A DNA stretch of 64,000 nt from Paramacrobiotus metropolitanus (GCF_019649055.1 NW_026570226.1:2728001-2792000), one strand, 5' to 3'; counted from the stretch's first letter, positions 37,183 through 48,246 are shown. Notes: generated by a model from the sequence alone, not told the origin. Translations and numbers: made by a program.

Positions 37183-37188
37183 GTAAGC
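37183..37188 (+). promoter_or_regulatory. Splice donor in the retrotransposon leader
   Basis: CAG|GTAAGC, a near-consensus donor upstream of gag. With acceptor-like sites just before ORF3 and ORF4 it could generate spliced subgenomic messages, as retroviruses do for env. Confidence 0.5.
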
Positions 37189-37924
37189 CAAGCTGCAGAA
37201 TTGCAGATACCGATCAAGGTCGTCTAGGCCTTGCTATCGAATAATTTTAGAAGGAAATTACCGATCCTTTCTGAAATTGCTAATCGAATACAGAAGCTGT
37301 AAAGCATCTGTAATATATCGCCGTATTATCGTAATTGTCGATAACATTACCGTATTATTTTCGATTTTATTATCGAAATTATTAGCCGATTATTTCCTGA
37401 TAGAAATACCAGAATCGATAGACCGAATTTACTGAATAATTGTAGGAATATTTATCGAACGCGGAAGCTGTGAAAGCTACCGTGTTGCACCGTAATTGTC
37501 GATGTTGTGCTTTGTGCACAGTAAAGCTTTAACCGTCTAATAATTTCACGATTATTACATAGGTAATCATCGAAATAGTTTGCTGAAGAAATCAGCAAAA
37601 ATACCGAGTGTGATAGTTGCGAATAAATTGTGGAAATTAACTGCGATAACTTCCGATTTGGTAATGCATATCGTTGTGGATTATTCCACGTGTACCGTAT
37701 TCTGTTGTTAATTCAACAGAATTATCTAACTGCGTAAAAGCTTAGCTGAAATAGCTCAGCTAATACCGCTAAATTCTAACCGTAAATCTTTACGAGATTT
37801 AATCGAATTTATCGATGAACCGACCCAAATATGGGAACTCGAAATAGACTTTCCGTATGATTTACCGCATACGTTGTTAGAATATAACCGTGGAAATTAC
37901 CGTTTAATTTTCGATAATTCTATC

Positions 37925-40471
37925 ATGCACCGAACGCCGTTAGCGAAAGTTAAGCATTTTGCCGCCGAGGCCGTGCGATCAGCCGGGCGGATAATCCGTA
38001 ATCAGTCTGAAAGTGATGATAGCGACACGAATCGACCTAGTGAGGAAGTAAAAGACCCTCCTGGGAAAATAACGCGAAATAAAATCAAAAATACTGGCGT
38101 ATCGTTTTTTCATCAAGAATTACCGATGGTGACTAAAAGAGTAAAAAAGCGACAACCTCTGGCAGATTTACCGGTGCCAGACGAAACAGAAGTAGATGCT
38201 GCAAGTTCACCGGCCGACCAGATAAATCTGGACGAGAATATTTTTGAAATTCCTGAAACATTACCGGCTAATGCGGAAAAATCTGATAGTAATCTCGAAT
38301 CGATTGGATCGACGTTATCGTCGGTCTCGGTCATTGACAATACCGAAAATGAGAAGGAAATCGACACGTCAGATGACGATGAACCACAGACAGTGGTGCC
38401 TAGATTTCAGAAGGCACATAGCAGTCCGAATTTAATCGATAAGGCATTGGGCCGTGATTTAACGCCCGTGAGCCTGATACCGTCAACCGGAGAAAAAGTT
38501 GCAATAATTGGTGCTGCTAAAGCGAGTGGCACCATTGTACAACTTCAAGTTGATAACTCAGATTTATCGAACCGTTTAAAGAAAGCTGAGTCCGGTTTAA
38601 CCCATCGCGATCGGGTTATTTCGGACGTAAAGAAAGAAAGAGACGAAGCGAGAAAAGAAAGAGAAGAACTAAAAAAGGAACGAGATAATTTACAAGAGCA
38701 GTTGCGAGTATCGAAAGGCAGCCATCAGAAGGCACATACTGCCGCTTTAGGGCTACGAGATCAAGTAATCGAACGTGATGAAGCAATCGATCGATTAAAA
38801 GCGGAGTTATTAGAGGCCGATAAATCGGTTCGTAAATCGCAGGAGCAATATCTCCAAGCAATTCAAGAAACCGGTCGATTATCGACAGAATCAAATGATC
38901 GCTTAAAAACGATCAAAGAACTGGAACTATTTATCGAAAATAGCCGATCGCAGTATAATGCTTTAGCTAATAAGTATAACGACTTATTAGCGAAATACCA
39001 GCAATTATTAAGCGCTGCTAACGAAAGTCAGGGCGAGTATGAAGAGAGACCGGCTAGTCGAGTGCGGACTGGGAACACCGAAACCCAGCAATCCCGCATG
39101 GATTCGGCTTCTAGTATGGAAAATCGTAAAGAACGAATCACTCTAACCGAAGCAGAACTGATCCGTAAGGTTCTGCAGGAAGAATTACGGAACAGTAAAC
39201 GAGCTAGTCGGACTAATAGTCCCATTAGGAAAACCGACCTTGCCGATGCGATGAGACAGCCCGTTCCGCGGCCGTCTTATAACGGAAGCAAGGAAGATAT
39301 CGATAGCTTCCTGATCAAATTTGAACAGGCAGCGAAAGAGAATCGCTGGAATAGCGATACTCGCAAAATCACCGAATTGGCGTATTGTCTGAAGGACGAA
39401 GCCATTATCTGGTATAATGGTTTGATCGCCTCGAATAATAAGCCGAATACATACCGGGAATGGCGTGAACAGTTGATCGCGCGGTTCGGGGATACCCGAC
39501 GCACAGTTAATGCGCTAGCCGAACTAACTAGCCGCACTTATCGCCCAGGGCAGGAAACACTGGAAACTTATTTCCAGTCAATGATGACTCTCCGCGATCG
39601 TGCAGGTTTTACCGGTTCTCCGGAACAAGTCGTCACTCTTTTGCTAAAGGGTGTGCGAACGCACGAGAAGTTACACGATAAGCTCGAGGTCATGGATCCT
39701 CGTACACCGGAGAAATTTCTCGAAATTATCCGACATCTATCATCGAGTAATCCTGATAAATACGTAATCCCTGTGGGGAATAAGAAGCGACAGCAAGATG
39801 CTGACTCTGCAACCGTTCGAACGGTGCAGACACAACCGAAACCAGCAAGTTATGCAGCAGCGGCAGCTAGTCCGCCGCGCCCGGGTAATAGTGGGAATAA
39901 TGCTGCAAATAGGCGACCATACCGACCGGCTAATAATAATAACGTTAGACCGGCTAATAACGCTAATAATAATAACAATGTAAGACCAGCTGGTAATAAT
40001 AATAACAATAATGTTAATAATACCGGCAACCAACAATCGAACCGTTCTCAGTTGTGGGCCGAAAATTCTGGGCGAATCCCAGAAAATACCGATAAATCCC
40101 CGCGACTAGAGAAGGAAATGCGAAATGGCAGAGTAGTGGAATACTGCCAACAGTGCGATGTCTGCGGACACTATTATGAGGCATGTCAATTTAAGGACGT
40201 GCCGCGAGCCGAAAATCCTATTTATTTATCGTACCACGATCCGCTGACTGGGAATCGCCGATACGCTCGGGATTTCTATCAGGGACGTGGCAGTCGAACC
40301 GGCAGCGGAGCGAGCACGCCTAACGGTGGCCGCTCCCGTAATAATTCGCAGTCTCGTGGTCGTCCGGCCGGCCAACAGTATGGGCCATCACCGACGCCAC
40401 GTTCACCGCCGCCGCAGAAAAGTAATTTTGCTGCGCCCACCGATAGCCAGGAAAACGACAACGGGGAGTAG
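37925..40471 (+). CDS. gag: Retrotransposon ORF1: Gag
   Basis: The structural protein that packages element RNA. The first in-frame ATG is at 37925, giving 848 residues, but the frame is open back to 37730 and reads like protein there, so initiation may lie upstream at a non-AUG codon or come from splicing. Layout, in residues from this ATG: acidic disordered N-terminus; long charged coiled coil (about 195-355); retrotransposon Gag capsid-like region (about 440-610, with YNGSKEDIDSFL and RPGQETLETYF); asparagine-rich linker; a canonical CX2CX4HX4C zinc knuckle (CQQCDVCGHYYEAC) near 735; basic, glycine/proline-rich C-terminus. The coiled coil makes it much longer than typical gypsy Gag. The last 25 bases overlap pol. 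Confidence 0.9.
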   Translation: MHRTPLAKVKHFAAEAVRSAGRIIRNQSESDDSDTNRPSEEVKDPPGKITRNKIKNTGVSFFHQELPMVTKRVKKRQPLADLPVPDETEVDAASSPADQINLDENIFEIPETLPANAEKSDSNLESIGSTLSSVSVIDNTENEKEIDTSDDDEPQTVVPRFQKAHSSPNLIDKALGRDLTPVSLIPSTGEKVAIIGAAKASGTIVQLQVDNSDLSNRLKKAESGLTHRDRVISDVKKERDEARKEREELKKERDNLQEQLRVSKGSHQKAHTAALGLRDQVIERDEAIDRLKAELLEADKSVRKSQEQYLQAIQETGRLSTESNDRLKTIKELELFIENSRSQYNALANKYNDLLAKYQQLLSAANESQGEYEERPASRVRTGNTETQQSRMDSASSMENRKERITLTEAELIRKVLQEELRNSKRASRTNSPIRKTDLADAMRQPVPRPSYNGSKEDIDSFLIKFEQAAKENRWNSDTRKITELAYCLKDEAIIWYNGLIASNNKPNTYREWREQLIARFGDTRRTVNALAELTSRTYRPGQETLETYFQSMMTLRDRAGFTGSPEQVVTLLLKGVRTHEKLHDKLEVMDPRTPEKFLEIIRHLSSSNPDKYVIPVGNKKRQQDADSATVRTVQTQPKPASYAAAAASPPRPGNSGNNAANRRPYRPANNNNVRPANNANNNNNVRPAGNNNNNNVNNTGNQQSNRSQLWAENSGRIPENTDKSPRLEKEMRNGRVVEYCQQCDVCGHYYEACQFKDVPRAENPIYLSYHDPLTGNRRYARDFYQGRGSRTGSGASTPNGGRSRNNSQSRGRPAGQQYGPSPTPRSPPPQKSNFAAPTDSQENDNGE

Positions 40472-43400
40472 ATTCCGGCGATACTCCCCTGTTGCCTGGT
40501 GAACCGCCGGATACTACTGAATCAATCCGAATTAGTGGTATCCGAATCACCGAGCTAATTGAACCGATTAATATCGAATTAAACGAGATAAACGTAAATC
40601 ATACTACCGTCGATTCTATTAATGAACCTAAACGAGCGGCACCGTTAATCTTAATGGGTCGCGTCCAAGGAAATACGACGCACGTAATGATCGATACCGG
40701 AGCCGAAACGTCGCTTATTTCTAATGAATTTGTCGACGAGTTAAAATTAGAAAAAATACCGCTAATTAAACCGTTAAATATAAAGGGAATCGGCGGTACC
40801 CGCGGATTCCCAGTGACACATTATTGTGTTGCTGCGATACAGGTACAAAACCGAATCGTCGAACACGCCTTTTATATTAGGCCTACTGTCGACGATATTA
40901 AAGTATTATTAGGCCAAGATTTTTTGGCAAATACCGCTTACACTGTACGCAAGAATGAGCTGCAGTGGATTCGTTCGATTAATACAGCTATTATAGTAAA
41001 TCCAAGTACACCGGAGATAGCGAAACCGAATACTAGTAATGAAATTGTTCCGATACCCGTGGCATCGGAACCCACTATTAATGCCGCTATAATTCCTAAT
41101 AAATCAACCGCTAATACCGAAATTGTTCCGCTACCCGTGGCAAAAGCCACGAGCGGAAATGAAACTAAATTACCGGAGCCGAGATGGTCATTTGGTGTAT
41201 TATGGCAGGAATATCGAGTTTTTGTATTTGAAGTACAAGAACTAACCGAATTGTTTCATAAATCTCGACGGGATATTCTTTTCCTGAACGACGATAGCAC
41301 ACCGATAGAAGGTGTAAGTCGAGAAGAAGCCGACCAGATGGCAGCTAAAATCGAATCAGTCTTCGTAGAAGAATACCAGTTGTTGTTAGAGAAACAACAA
41401 CGATTAAAGGAAGCGTTTACTAAGGCAAAATTCTTCATACCGTACGTACTGCGTTCTGAGCTAGAAGACTTGATCAAATTAAAACCGGAGCAAATTGCTA
41501 AATTACCGTATCGATTGAAGGAGAAATATAAACCGGATAATGTTCCGCCGGATACGGAGGGCATTATTAAAGCTAACCGTGAACCGAAAACAAAATTCTG
41601 TGAGACGGCCGATGTCATAGAATTTAAAAAAGATGAACCGCCTACGAGATGTAGATCACAGTTAGTATCGAATGGAGAGTATGGGAATATCGTATGTAAT
41701 AATACGAACATCGATTCTCACGATCCGGATAACATAACTGAAAGCAATAAAGTACCAGGCACTAGTGAAAAGCGACTAAATAATCAATCAAAATTTGATG
41801 CATCAAAGCTAATTATTGTAAATGTAGAACCGGTAGAAAATACTGCTTCTACGCCGATTAATAGGGAAACAGATAGGTCTGATCAACCGACTGCTCCCGC
41901 CGCTAATGATAAGACTTGGGAATTTTCCGAGTCGCCTAAAGTAGATTCTACTTATCGGGGCGAGCGACTTAAATCAATTAAGGTTTTCGCTACCGATAAA
42001 ATCCTATTAAATCCTGGTACGAATATGGCTACAGTTACTGCTTGTTTCGATAAAACCGAAGAATTTGATACCGATAAATTTATGTTTCTACCGAGCCCAC
42101 ATGTTTACATGGAGAGGCATATAAGACCGATCGAAGGCGTCGTTCAACCAGTTAACGGCAAATTCGCTTTGGCGTTATTTAATTTTTATAGCGATCGACA
42201 GTCCATAAAAAAGGGACAATTTATCGGATATTTAGAACCGTATGAAGAGATCGGAAATGATGAGATCTGTATTAATACAGTCTCTTTTGCTGAGCGAACT
42301 CCTGAGGAACAGCAGGAGATTAAAGACGCTGTTGATACGTTGAAAATTAATACGAAATTAACAACCGAACAAATAAATAAAATCAAGGCCGTATTCCTTG
42401 ATTATCCGGATTTATTTGCAACTAAGCGAAGACCGTTTGGTGATGTTACAATCGTTAAACACCATATCGATACTGGTGATACCTTACCGATAAAAAGCAA
42501 ACCACACCGTACCTCTTGGCGAGGACGGGAAATTATCGAAGAGCATGTACAAGAAATGCTCGAAAAAGGAATTATTCGTCGTTCTAACAGCAACTGGTGT
42601 TTTCCAGTCGTGTTAGCTACAAAGAAGAATCCTGACGGAACTATCGGTACTCGTTTCTGCGTTAATTACATCAAACTTAACGATGTAACTAAGAAAAATA
42701 ATTATCCGCTACCGTCTCCAGATGAGTTATTACAATCAGTCGCCGATAATGAATTTTATGTAGGCGTCGATTGCAATGCCGGCTTCTGGCAGATACAGAT
42801 GGCAGAAGACTCAATCGAAAAAACTGCGTTTATTACGCAGGATGGACTTTTTGAATTTTTACGCATGCCGTTTGGCGTGTGTAATGGACCGGCTACGTTT
42901 CAGGAGACAATGAATAAGGCCCTCTCTGGCGTACGAAACGAAAATATATTCGCATATCTTGATGATATAATTGTAGCAGCGAAAGATTTTGACGATTTAA
43001 TTCGCAAAATTAGATTGATGTGCGAATGCCTCGTTAAAGTTGGGTTTACATTAAAACCGAGTAAATGCCATGTCGGCGAGACCGAGCTTCACTTTCTCGG
43101 TCATATCGTTTCGAAGGCAGGAATAAAAACCGATCCGGAGAAAATCTCCGCAATTTCTCAGTATCCGAAACCGCAAACTGAAAAAGATCTTAGATCTTTC
43201 CTCGGTTTATGCAATTATTATCGAAAATTCGTTAAGGATTTTGCGAGCCGAACCCGTGCGATGTACGGGTTACTTAAAGGAGAAATCGATGTCAAAAATA
43301 ATTGGAAAGCCGAGCACGATGCCGAATTTATCGACTTAAAGAATGCATTAATTAATGCACCAGTACTTGTGAAATTCGATCCCAGTAAACCGACTGTCAT

Positions 43401-45411
43401 CGAGTGTGATGCCAGTACAATCGGAATAGGCGCCATCTTACATCAAGATGGTCATCCTATTATTTACGCCAGTAAATTATTGACCGATGCTGAACGTAAA
43501 TACCCTATAACCGAACTCGAATGCATGGCAGTTGTATTCGCGTGCCGTAAATTTCGGCATTTTATCGAATATTCGCACTTCTTTGTACAAACCGATCATC
43601 AGGCGCTGACAAATTTGTTGCGCTCTGTTTCGCGAAAGGAAGGCCTAAATGGGCGTCTTACACGCTGGGCACTTCAATTAAGTAGTCATAAAATGACTAT
43701 TTTATATCGACCAGGGAGGCAGTGCGATAACGCCGATGCTCTTAGTCGCCATCCTGTCGGTCCGCCGATTGAAACGGCCGATGATGATGACTGGGATGAC
43801 ATGAAAGACCGAAAGTTTAGTACTCCGACTATCAGAGTAACTACCATCACCGATCCCGCTGACCATGAGGAAGGCGAAGATAATTTTCGATATTATCGAG
43901 TCGAACAGGAAAAAGATCCTGTTATCGAGAAGCGTATCCATGCTTTAGAAGGCAGGGCGGAAAGTACGCATTTAATTAAGCGCGATCCCAATTTCGAACT
44001 CTGGAACGGAGTTCTTTATCGCTTAACCGAAAAAGATGGCCGCCTAGACCGTCGCTATGTAGTACCGAAGCATATGCGTGTTGACATCATGCACGCCATG
44101 CACGATACACCGGCGAGTGGTCATTTGGGACCACAGAAAACTTATAAAGCGATAGCATTGCGATATTACTGGGACGGCATGGTAGCCCAGATCGATAAAT
44201 ATGTGCGAAATTGCTACTTATGTCAGCATAGGAAAACCGAACGTAAAGCACCACCGGGAAAATTACAACAAATTAAAATTGGTGCACCGTGGTACCGTAT
44301 GCAAGTGGACCTTAAAGGACCGTTACCGATTACACCGAGAGGCAATACTTATATCGCTGTTGCTATTGATGAATTAACGAAGTTTGTCATTGCGAAAGCG
44401 ATACCAAACGCGAAAAAGGAAACTGTAGCGAACTTCCTAATTCAGGAAGTATTTTTACCGTATGGTACACCGCATATTCTCAATACCGATCGTGGAACAC
44501 ATTTCCACAATAAATTATTAGAAGCGATTAATATTCGTTTTAAAATACAGCATCATTTTGGTGCTGCTTATCATCCAGTTGGAAGAGGACTTGTCGAACG
44601 CCAGATGCAGACAATTGCCGATTCATTGGCAATGTACGCTGCAGATGGGCGCGAGAAGAATTGGGATACCGTTTTACCGTATGTTATCGCAGGAAAAAAC
44701 CGAGTAGAAAATAAGACGACGCATATGTCGCCTTACTATATGTTGTATGGCCGCGAACAGGTTATCCCGGCTGATGTAGCAACGAAAACTAATTTACCGA
44801 CCGATCACCCATCGATTGCCGAATATATGGCGGAATTACGCCATAATTTAAGCCGCGCGCAGGAAATGGCAGAAATTTATCTAAATGAGGAATTTCTTAA
44901 AAGCGCGGAGCGATTTAATCGGAAACGTAGTGATGATGACTACCAAATCGGAGAAGTAGTCCTTTTAAAAAAGGAAAAGAAAAAGGGCGAGACAGAATCG
45001 TTTAGAGAGAAGTTTGGCGGTAGATGGGAAGTTACCGGTTTCCCATATACGAATGCAGTTGAAATTGAAAATAAAGATAAACCAGGAGAAACTCGCATTG
45101 TTAATTTCGAGCGTCTCAAGCGTTTCAATACTACCGAAGAAGATCGTAAGGGAATTACTACAATAATCCCAAAGATAGTCGAAAATGGATTTAATGTTCA
45201 TGCTGAACCGTTCATACCGTCTAATACCGATGAAGTTAATAATACCGTTAGAGATAGAATTGAAAGTAATAATAACGCCGAAAATGACGACAATCAGTGG
45301 GAAGTAGAAAGCGTACAAACCGCTGACAATAATCGCAAAAATAAAAATAAGAAATCGATTAAGTTAAAATTTCATGTACGCCGTGGGAAAAACGGATATG
45401 TACATGTGTAA
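40447..45411 (+). CDS. pol: Retrotransposon ORF2: Pol (protease, RT, RNase H, integrase)
   Basis: Lies in the -1 frame relative to gag, overlapping its last 25 bases. It has no ATG before the protease, so it is presumably made as a Gag-Pol fusion by frameshifting. I saw no textbook slippery heptamer in the overlap. Domains in order: aspartic protease with DTGAETS (about residue 80); a long spacer of about 400 residues, partly helical; reverse transcriptase with catalytic YLDD; RNase H with ECDAS and TDHQAL; integrase with a zinc HHCC region (CYLCQHRK), the D,D35E residues in QVDLKG, LNTDRGTHF and GLVERQ, and a basic C-terminal domain. No chromodomain was seen. The order places it in Ty3/gypsy (Metaviridae). 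All catalytic motifs are intact. Confidence 0.95.
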   Translation, partial: PGKRQRGVDSGDTPLLPGEPPDTTESIRISGIRITELIEPINIELNEINVNHTTVDSINEPKRAAPLILMGRVQGNTTHVMIDTGAETSLISNEFVDELKLEKIPLIKPLNIKGIGGTRGFPVTHYCVAAIQVQNRIVEHAFYIRPTVDDIKVLLGQDFLANTAYTVRKNELQWIRSINTAIIVNPSTPEIAKPNTSNEIVPIPVASEPTINAAIIPNKSTANTEIVPLPVAKATSGNETKLPEPRWSFGVLWQEYRVFVFEVQELTELFHKSRRDILFLNDDSTPIEGVSREEADQMAAKIESVFVEEYQLLLEKQQRLKEAFTKAKFFIPYVLRSELEDLIKLKPEQIAKLPYRLKEKYKPDNVPPDTEGIIKANREPKTKFCETADVIEFKKDEPPTRCRSQLVSNGEYGNIVCNNTNIDSHDPDNITESNKVPGTSEKRLNNQSKFDASKLIIVNVEPVENTASTPINRETDRSDQPTAPAANDKTWEFSESPKVDSTYRGERLKSIKVFATDKILLNPGTNMATVTACFDKTEEFDTDKFMFLPSPHVYMERHIRPIEGVVQPVNGKFALALFNFYSDRQSIKKGQFIGYLEPYEEIGNDEICINTVSFAERTPEEQQEIKDAVDTLKINTKLTTEQINKIKAVFLDYPDLFATKRRPFGDVTIVKHHIDTGDTLPIKSKPHRTSWRGREIIEEHVQEMLEKGIIRRSNSNWCFPVVLATKKNPDGTIGTRFCVNYIKLNDVTKKNNYPLPSPDELLQSVADNEFYVGVDCNAGFWQIQMAEDSIEKTAFITQDGLFEFLRMPFGVCNGPATFQETMNKALSGVRNENIFAYLDDIIVAAKDFDDLIRKIRLMCECLVKVGFTLKPSKCHVGETELHFLGHIVSKAGIKTDPEKISAISQYPKPQTEKDLRSFLGLCNYYRKFVKDFASRTRAMYGLLKGEIDVKNNWKAEHDAEFIDLKNALINAPVLVKFDPSKPTVIECDASTIGIGAILHQDGHPIIYASKLLTDAERKYPITELECMAVVFACRKFRHFIEYSHFFVQTDHQALTNLLRSVSRKEGLNGRLTRWALQLSSHKMTILYRPGRQCDNADALSRHPVGPPIETADDDDWDDMKDRKFSTPTIRVTTITDPADHEEGEDNFRYYRVEQEKDPVIEKRIHALEGRAESTHLIKRDPNFELWNGVLYRLTEKDGRLDRRYVVPKHMRVDIMHAMHDTPASGHLGPQKTYKAIALRYYWDGMVAQIDKYVRNCYLCQHRKTERKAPPGKLQQIKIGAPWYRMQVDLKGPLPITPRGNTYIAVAIDELTKFVIAKAIPNAKKETVANFLIQEVFLPYGTPHILNTDRGTHFHNKLLEAINIRFKIQHHFGAAYHPVGRGLVERQMQTIADSLAMYAADGREKNWDTVLPYVIAGKNRVENKTTHMSPYYMLYGREQVIPADVATKTNLPTDHPSIAEYMAELRHNLSRAQEMAEIYLNEEFLKSAERFNRKRSDDDYQIGEVVLLKKEKKKGETESFREKFGGRWEVTGFPYTNAVEIENKDKPGETRIVNFERLKRFNTTEEDRKGITTIIPKIVENGFNVHAEPFIPSNTDEVNNTVRDRIESNNNAENDDNQWEVESVQTADNNRKNKNKKSIKLKFHVRRGKNGYVHV

Positions 45412-45666
45412 TAACTTACGGGAAATACTACCGATCCCCCAATTCTGTGGTCCGTATCTCTCGCATTATTGGTGGAAATTAATATCGAGTTATTTCCCCT
45501 GTATCTAGAGGTTCATACCTCTCGCCGAATCGCTTAATTAGTAACCGAACTAATGTTGAATTGACGTTGTCGATTAATTGCTAAATTAATTCTCGGATTA
45601 ATTTTAGTAGTTAAATACCGCTACACATCGAACTTACCGGCTTACTCTGTTCTTGTAGGTACCGAA
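45412..45666 (+). promoter_or_regulatory. Pol-ORF3 spacer with repeated motif and splice acceptor
   Basis: Non-coding spacer containing two copies of a TGGTCCGTATCTCTCG-like motif (45446-45463 and, diverged, 45509-45524). It ends in TCTGTTCTTGTAG, an acceptor-like sequence whose AG is at 45657-45658, eight bases before the ORF3 ATG. The same motif pair and acceptor recur before ORF4. Confidence 0.55.
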
Positions 45667-48246
45667 ATGGACAGACAGCAGTCAAATCGCCGATCGAATT
45701 CAGGTAATAACACACCGAACGCTCAGAGATTGAGTATAGTTTTAACCGATGTTCAATCTGCGGAAGAACCGCCTCAGATTGAAACTGTTCGAGTATCGCG
45801 TGGAGTACAAACTGATGATGTTTTTATAACCGACTACGACCAGTACCAAGCATTGATACGGCGTATGCAAGAAGATGATGGTGAGAATTTTCCACCAGAA
45901 GAATCGCCAGAAAATTTGCGTAATATCTCTGCTAATAATCAACCGGCACAAAATGTTGCTATAATCCAACCGACTGCACGCACGGTGGAAACACCAGCGC
46001 CAGTCTCAATTTTACCGATTAATTTGGGTGCTTCGCGCAGCGAACCGCCATCAGTTCAACCGGTACGAGATGTACAAAATGAATCGGCACAAAATGTGCA
46101 AAATTTAGCTACTGTAGCACAACCGAATGCTGGGTCCTCACAGGAAGCCCGGAGTGAACCACCGTCGGGACACGGAGTAATTCGTTTGAGTTACCCTGTG
46201 CCACATGAAATTCAGTTAACCGAACCACCGGTGATTACACCGTTGCCACATACACCGGGAACGCCGCAGATGTACACTGCAATCGTAAGATATAATAACG
46301 AGCAACACTCGTTTATATTGGGACCGGATAGAGTAGCATTAACCACGGTTCCAGGCCAATCGACTGTACAGCCGCGATTGATTTCAACATTAAATCGGCC
46401 TGTACTACCGACACCAGTGCCGCCGGTACAACCGCGCATGGTGGTTGCTCCGCCGAATACGACGGTGAGACTCCGACCTACGAACGGAAACGGAAATCCA
46501 TCGTCGCAACATCGTTTTATAATTTCTCCTACCGATCAGCCGCAGTATCCTGTCAGCCAACTGGTTAGACCGGGTGTTGTTAAAATTAGTCAACCGATTC
46601 GGTTGCCAGGTATTATGGCACCGACCCCACCGTTCACGCAGAGTGGCACAGCGCCAACTGCGCAGTCTGATCGCGTGCCAAAGAAAGCTAATGATGGGCA
46701 GCCATCACCACCGAAAATACCGCGACTGTCTACAGAGACAGTTGAAAATCAGACAACCGAACCAGTTCTACGCGAATCTGAGCGTAGACAGCGATTGCGT
46801 GAAGAGCAGGAAGATCTACAGCGAAAGATCTGCCAAGTGCGTGATCAGTTAAATCGTAGCTATTTTGATGATAGCGACGATGATGACGAAACGGGTAAAT
46901 TGCGAATCGACGAACAAAATGTCGACGTAGCAGACGTAGACCGATCTATGCAGGATCAGACGGGGGGAAATGTCGAACCTCCAACCCGATCTGCATCACC
47001 TGAAATACCGGAACATATTCCTGTAGTTAAGAAACCGGAAAGTAAAAAACCATCGCCGAAAGATTCGGATGATTCATCGCCAGTACTTGTTACTGTTTCA
47101 CCGCCCGAACCGTCCACAGCAGTTACAGCAGAAGATGAACTGTCTTTAATGCTGGACGCAGCGTTTGAATTTTTCCGTCAATTAAAAAACCGGGAGAGAG
47201 CCGCTGCGTTTAATTACCTGTATCAGAATTATCGAACGCATATAAATCGACAGGCTGATCGAGAACAATTTCGATTGGCTATTCAAGCTGCAGTTAATCG
47301 GGGCGAGATGCTCGAAGTGTATATTAATTGGTCACCGACAATAATGTACTCACCGACATATCTCCGTCAGACTTGGTACCAATTAATGGTAATTAGTACA
47401 CCGGAGAGTTTTCGAGAAGCCGTTACTATCGCTGTACGCGATATCCATAATCGACAGGGATCTACCGTAGCAGAGATTGCCAATTATATTACTTTAACGA
47501 TGCCGATGAATTTAGTGGCTCCCGCACGGCAATTTCCTATGATTTTGGAAGCTATTCATGAGCTAGTGCGTCGGGAGGTTTTAATCGAAATAACTGGCCT
47601 AAATGTGCCACGATACGCACTTATGGATAGTAATCGAACGCGAATGAGTTCTATTACAGGAATCTCAGTTAAGGAACTGAGACTTCCGTCACCAGACCGT
47701 AAGCGTAAGAACGTAAAGATCGTTCAACCTCCGCCACCGCCTCCAGAACCGACTTCTAGTGTTCTGATTGAGACTATCAGTCAGATTGTGCGATCTCGTC
47801 AGGAACCGACTCAGGGACGAATAATGGATCGTCTCAGACATCGTTATAATCCTGAGGCAGTAGCAATCGCCCTTAATCGCGAGTATGAAAATAGCCGACT
47901 GTTACGCCGATTTAATACTAACCGATTGGCTGAATATCATACTATTTCACCGAACATTTCATTTTTAAGTAATTACCCACTGTTTGATGCGAGACAGTGG
48001 CAAGAAGTTGTACTGCGTACAATCAGGGAGATCGCTGATCCAAATGGATCTACAATCGATGAAATAATTCAGTATATTCGCACGATCCGTCCCGATATGG
48101 GAAATCGTGTTGATCATTACGTAGAATTAGCTGCGTCTGAACTCGTGTTGGACCCGGTTATTGTTTCTCATAATGATCCACAGCGAGGTATTACTTGGCG
48201 AATTAACGAAGCCTTGGGACAACCGGGCTCATCATCGCGCCGTTGA
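45667..48246 (+). CDS. Retrotransposon ORF3: accessory protein with winged-helix-like repeats
   Basis: 859 residues, ATG in context ACCGAAATGG. The N-terminal half (about 1-480) is proline/glutamine-rich and disordered, with acidic patches. The C-terminal half looks like four related folded units, starting near residues 490, 577, 693 and 773. Units 2 and 4 share the pattern AI..I....GST..EI..YI, then a second helix and a beta-hairpin-like end (GSTVAEIANYI and GSTIDEIIQYI). That pattern resembles the linker-histone globular (H15) winged helix. There is no signal peptide, membrane span or envelope-like feature. A nucleic-acid-binding or chromatin role is an inference from the fold guess only. 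I know of no named family for it. Confidence 0.85.
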   Translation: MDRQQSNRRSNSGNNTPNAQRLSIVLTDVQSAEEPPQIETVRVSRGVQTDDVFITDYDQYQALIRRMQEDDGENFPPEESPENLRNISANNQPAQNVAIIQPTARTVETPAPVSILPINLGASRSEPPSVQPVRDVQNESAQNVQNLATVAQPNAGSSQEARSEPPSGHGVIRLSYPVPHEIQLTEPPVITPLPHTPGTPQMYTAIVRYNNEQHSFILGPDRVALTTVPGQSTVQPRLISTLNRPVLPTPVPPVQPRMVVAPPNTTVRLRPTNGNGNPSSQHRFIISPTDQPQYPVSQLVRPGVVKISQPIRLPGIMAPTPPFTQSGTAPTAQSDRVPKKANDGQPSPPKIPRLSTETVENQTTEPVLRESERRQRLREEQEDLQRKICQVRDQLNRSYFDDSDDDDETGKLRIDEQNVDVADVDRSMQDQTGGNVEPPTRSASPEIPEHIPVVKKPESKKPSPKDSDDSSPVLVTVSPPEPSTAVTAEDELSLMLDAAFEFFRQLKNRERAAAFNYLYQNYRTHINRQADREQFRLAIQAAVNRGEMLEVYINWSPTIMYSPTYLRQTWYQLMVISTPESFREAVTIAVRDIHNRQGSTVAEIANYITLTMPMNLVAPARQFPMILEAIHELVRREVLIEITGLNVPRYALMDSNRTRMSSITGISVKELRLPSPDRKRKNVKIVQPPPPPPEPTSSVLIETISQIVRSRQEPTQGRIMDRLRHRYNPEAVAIALNREYENSRLLRRFNTNRLAEYHTISPNISFLSNYPLFDARQWQEVVLRTIREIADPNGSTIDEIIQYIRTIRPDMGNRVDHYVELAASELVLDPVIVSHNDPQRGITWRINEALGQPGSSSRR

